A stretch of DNA of 32,890 bases, from the NCBI GenBank assembly GCA_027056215.1, contig JALULO010000143.1:1-32890 (forward strand), given 5' to 3'. The translations under genes were made by a program, and so were the position numbers. Under the pieces are notes generated by a model. The model saw only the letters and a list, made by a program, of their open reading frames with translations, had not been told where the DNA came from and ran no database searches. Origin of the DNA: Campylobacterales bacterium. Lineage in GTDB: Bacteria > Campylobacterota > Campylobacteria > Campylobacterales > QNZT01. This document shows, piece by piece, positions 31,774 to 32,890 of the stretch (positions within the stretch are counted from its first letter, which is position 1; each line of letters begins with the position of its first letter).

Positions 31774-31796
31774 TTTGATATGATCATGATATCAAA
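31774..31796. promoter_or_regulatory. Palindrome covering the start and ribosome site of the lipoprotein gene
   Basis: Arms tttgatat and atatcaaa (8 bases each) flank a 7-base centre that contains an atgatcat palindrome. The minus-strand -10 box TATAAA (31806-31801) lies just upstream. The inner arm runs into the aaagg ribosome site, so it may be an operator or an RNA hairpin that hides the ribosome site. Confidence 0.4.
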
Positions 31797-31912
31797 ATTT
31801 TTTATAAATTGCATCAGTAATTGAATAGTTTGCAGATTCTTCAAAACTTTATTTTTATCTGGAATGGTATTTGGGATAATATGACAGAAAAAACATCCTT
31901 CAAACAAAATTC

Positions 31913-31921
31913 TGCTAAAAT
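31913..31921 (+). promoter_or_regulatory. Extended -10 box of the patatin-like gene
   Basis: TGCTAAAAT fits the extended -10 form TG-N-TA-x-x-x-T and ends 6 bases before the ATG at 31928. Transcription would start at or next to the ATG. The bases between have no ribosome site. A weaker -10-like gataat lies at 31875-31880. Confidence 0.4.
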
Positions 31922-31927
31922 TTTCTT

Positions 31928-32890
31928 ATGAAAAAGTTTACTTTACTATTCTCTTTTATCCTTCTTATGACACTGCCAGTTTCAGCAAAGTCACGGCAAG
32001 AAAATTTTTCTTTGGTAATCAGCGGCGGTATTAGTCTAGGAGCGTATGAGGCGGGATATAACTGGGGACTTTTAAAATACTTGACATATCTGAAATACTA
32101 CTCCCCACGGACAAATATCAGTATGAAGTCGATTGCAGGGGCTTCGGCGGGAGCGATCAATACATTGATGTCCACACTTGCTTGGTGCCGCAGCAAAGAG
32201 GCGTTGGATCTGAACAATACGATCGATGACAATCTTTTTTACCATATGTGGACAGAGGTTGATTTTGAGGATTTGCTGATTGAGAAAAATGGCGTACAAG
32301 ATCCAAACAATAACACTTCACTTTTTAGCCGTCAAAAGATTGAGAAACAGGCACAGAAGATTGTGCATGAGATGCACCGCCCACTTTATGACAGGGAGTG
32401 TCGTGTGCCATTTGGCTTTGCTGTAACTAGAGTAGAACCCAAACGGGTGACGATTAGTGGTATTTCACTGGATAATAAACTTTTCCACATTCCGTTGCGG
32501 TTTAAAGCAGATATTGAAGGTCGTGGTGAGGTGTATGATGACAGAAGATTGCAGCAGAGTAATATTATCCATCTTTCTGAAACGGGCAAGGTCAATGACG
32601 ATGTACTGAAAAAGGCTATGTTTGCCTCCAGTGCATTTCCCATCGCTTTTGAGCAGGTGAATTTGGCATACTGGTACAAAGGTGTTTTGGAAAAGGCACT
32701 TTTTCTCGACGGCGGTGTTTTTGACAATGTTCCGCTTGATCTTGCAATTCGACTAGCGGGAAGCAAAAATGGTGATTATATCTTCATGGATCCCAAAAAT
32801 ATACGTCGAAAATATCAACCACTAGGTGCCCGTAAGATGCAACAGTCGCAAAGTAGCCCTGTAAATACAGCCATTGAACTGCTGTTTGAT
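31928..32890 (+). CDS. Secreted patatin-like phospholipase (5' part, runs off the window)
   Basis: The frame from ATG 31928 stays open for 321 codons to the window end. An N-terminal signal peptide (MKKFTLLFSFILLMTLPVSA) indicates export. The patatin fold follows: oxyanion loop SGGISLGAYEAG (residues 34-45), nucleophile elbow GASAG with the serine, and the catalytic-aspartate segment LFLDGGVFDNVPL. These give a Ser-Asp dyad esterase or phospholipase A on membrane lipids. Bacterial members include both secreted toxins and envelope-remodelling enzymes, and the end of the protein is not seen. Codons such as ctg, cag, gcg, aag and cgg are much more frequent than in the other genes here. No ribosome site precedes the ATG. 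Confidence 0.88.
   Translation, partial: MKKFTLLFSFILLMTLPVSAKSRQENFSLVISGGISLGAYEAGYNWGLLKYLTYLKYYSPRTNISMKSIAGASAGAINTLMSTLAWCRSKEALDLNNTIDDNLFYHMWTEVDFEDLLIEKNGVQDPNNNTSLFSRQKIEKQAQKIVHEMHRPLYDRECRVPFGFAVTRVEPKRVTISGISLDNKLFHIPLRFKADIEGRGEVYDDRRLQQSNIIHLSETGKVNDDVLKKAMFASSAFPIAFEQVNLAYWYKGVLEKALFLDGGVFDNVPLDLAIRLAGSKNGDYIFMDPKNIRRKYQPLGARKMQQSQSSPVNTAIELLFD

Noticed and set aside
32072..32766. Minus-strand open frames opposite the right-hand end
   Set aside because: They are shadows of the patatin-like gene, whose plus-strand frame has a signal peptide and all catalytic motifs.
31928..32890. Patatin-like gene as a CBASS-type immune effector
   Set aside because: It has a signal peptide for export and no cyclic-nucleotide synthase gene nearby; immune patatins act in the cytoplasm.

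Overview
The window comes from an AT-rich bacterium, most likely a member of the Campylobacterota (epsilonproteobacteria) and perhaps a Sulfurimonas/Sulfurovum-type free-living species. The case rests on the roughly 400-residue DapD, the FtsY without an acidic domain, the run 5-FCL / ribonuclease Y / TlpA-like / ftsY / radA, the small membrane protein beside atpB, abundant two-component and c-di-GMP signalling, and promoters with clear -10 boxes but few -35 boxes. The neighbourhood (rny, 5-FCL, TlpA, ftsY, radA; gatB with gpsA; atpB with its partner) resembles what I recall from Campylobacter chromosomes. I see no rRNA, tRNA, IS element, integrase or CRISPR array. Coding density is very high and no gene-free stretch exceeds 300 bases.

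Layout. 1-1201 (+): the end of a cation/proton antiporter and a VKOR-thioredoxin fusion. 1292-5159 (+): a three-gene phosphorelay (hybrid histidine kinase, HPt protein, REC-degenerate GGDEF-EAL protein). 5139-10413 (-): 5-FCL, rny, ABC exporter, DedA, GT2 glycosyltransferase, with nearly every junction overlapping or touching. 10469-14275 (+): TlpA-like lipoprotein, ftsY, radA and two orphan genes, diverging from the 5-FCL operon at overlapping -10 boxes. 14302-17176 (-): DEAD-box RNA helicase and dapD behind one promoter with a leader of about 195 nt. 17226-19472 (-): a two-gene cassette of an FtsK-like protein without a P-loop and a 13-repeat LRR protein. 19555-24110 (-): gatB, a voltage-sensor-type K+ channel with an RCK domain, a free-standing RCK paralogue, and gpsA. 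24186-25451 (-): a membrane diguanylate cyclase. 25515-29049 (-): dgkA, orphan DppC-like permease, TIGR02757 protein, atpB, small membrane protein, ThiE/TenI-like protein. 29222-30377 (+): tpx with a strong terminator, then a short nucleosidase-like gene that looks leaderless. 30471-31763 (-): a lipoprotein with a possible glycosidase-like barrel. 31928-end (+): a secreted patatin-like lipase that runs off the window.

How the genes work together. The phosphorelay should end in c-di-GMP breakdown by the EAL protein, while the cyclase at 24186-25451 makes c-di-GMP and keeps its inhibitory I-site. The channel and its RCK paralogue probably share one gating ring. The 5-FCL to GT2 operon mixes folate repair, RNA decay and envelope export. 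The ftsY-radA operon mixes extracytoplasmic thiol chemistry, membrane targeting and recombination.

The strongest candidates for something undescribed are (1) the dead-P-loop FtsK-like plus LRR cassette, (2) the split RCK pair in which the partner has lost its nucleotide-binding glycines, and (3) two genes near the right end that appear to be transcribed without a leader, one from a -10 box in the tail of a terminator.
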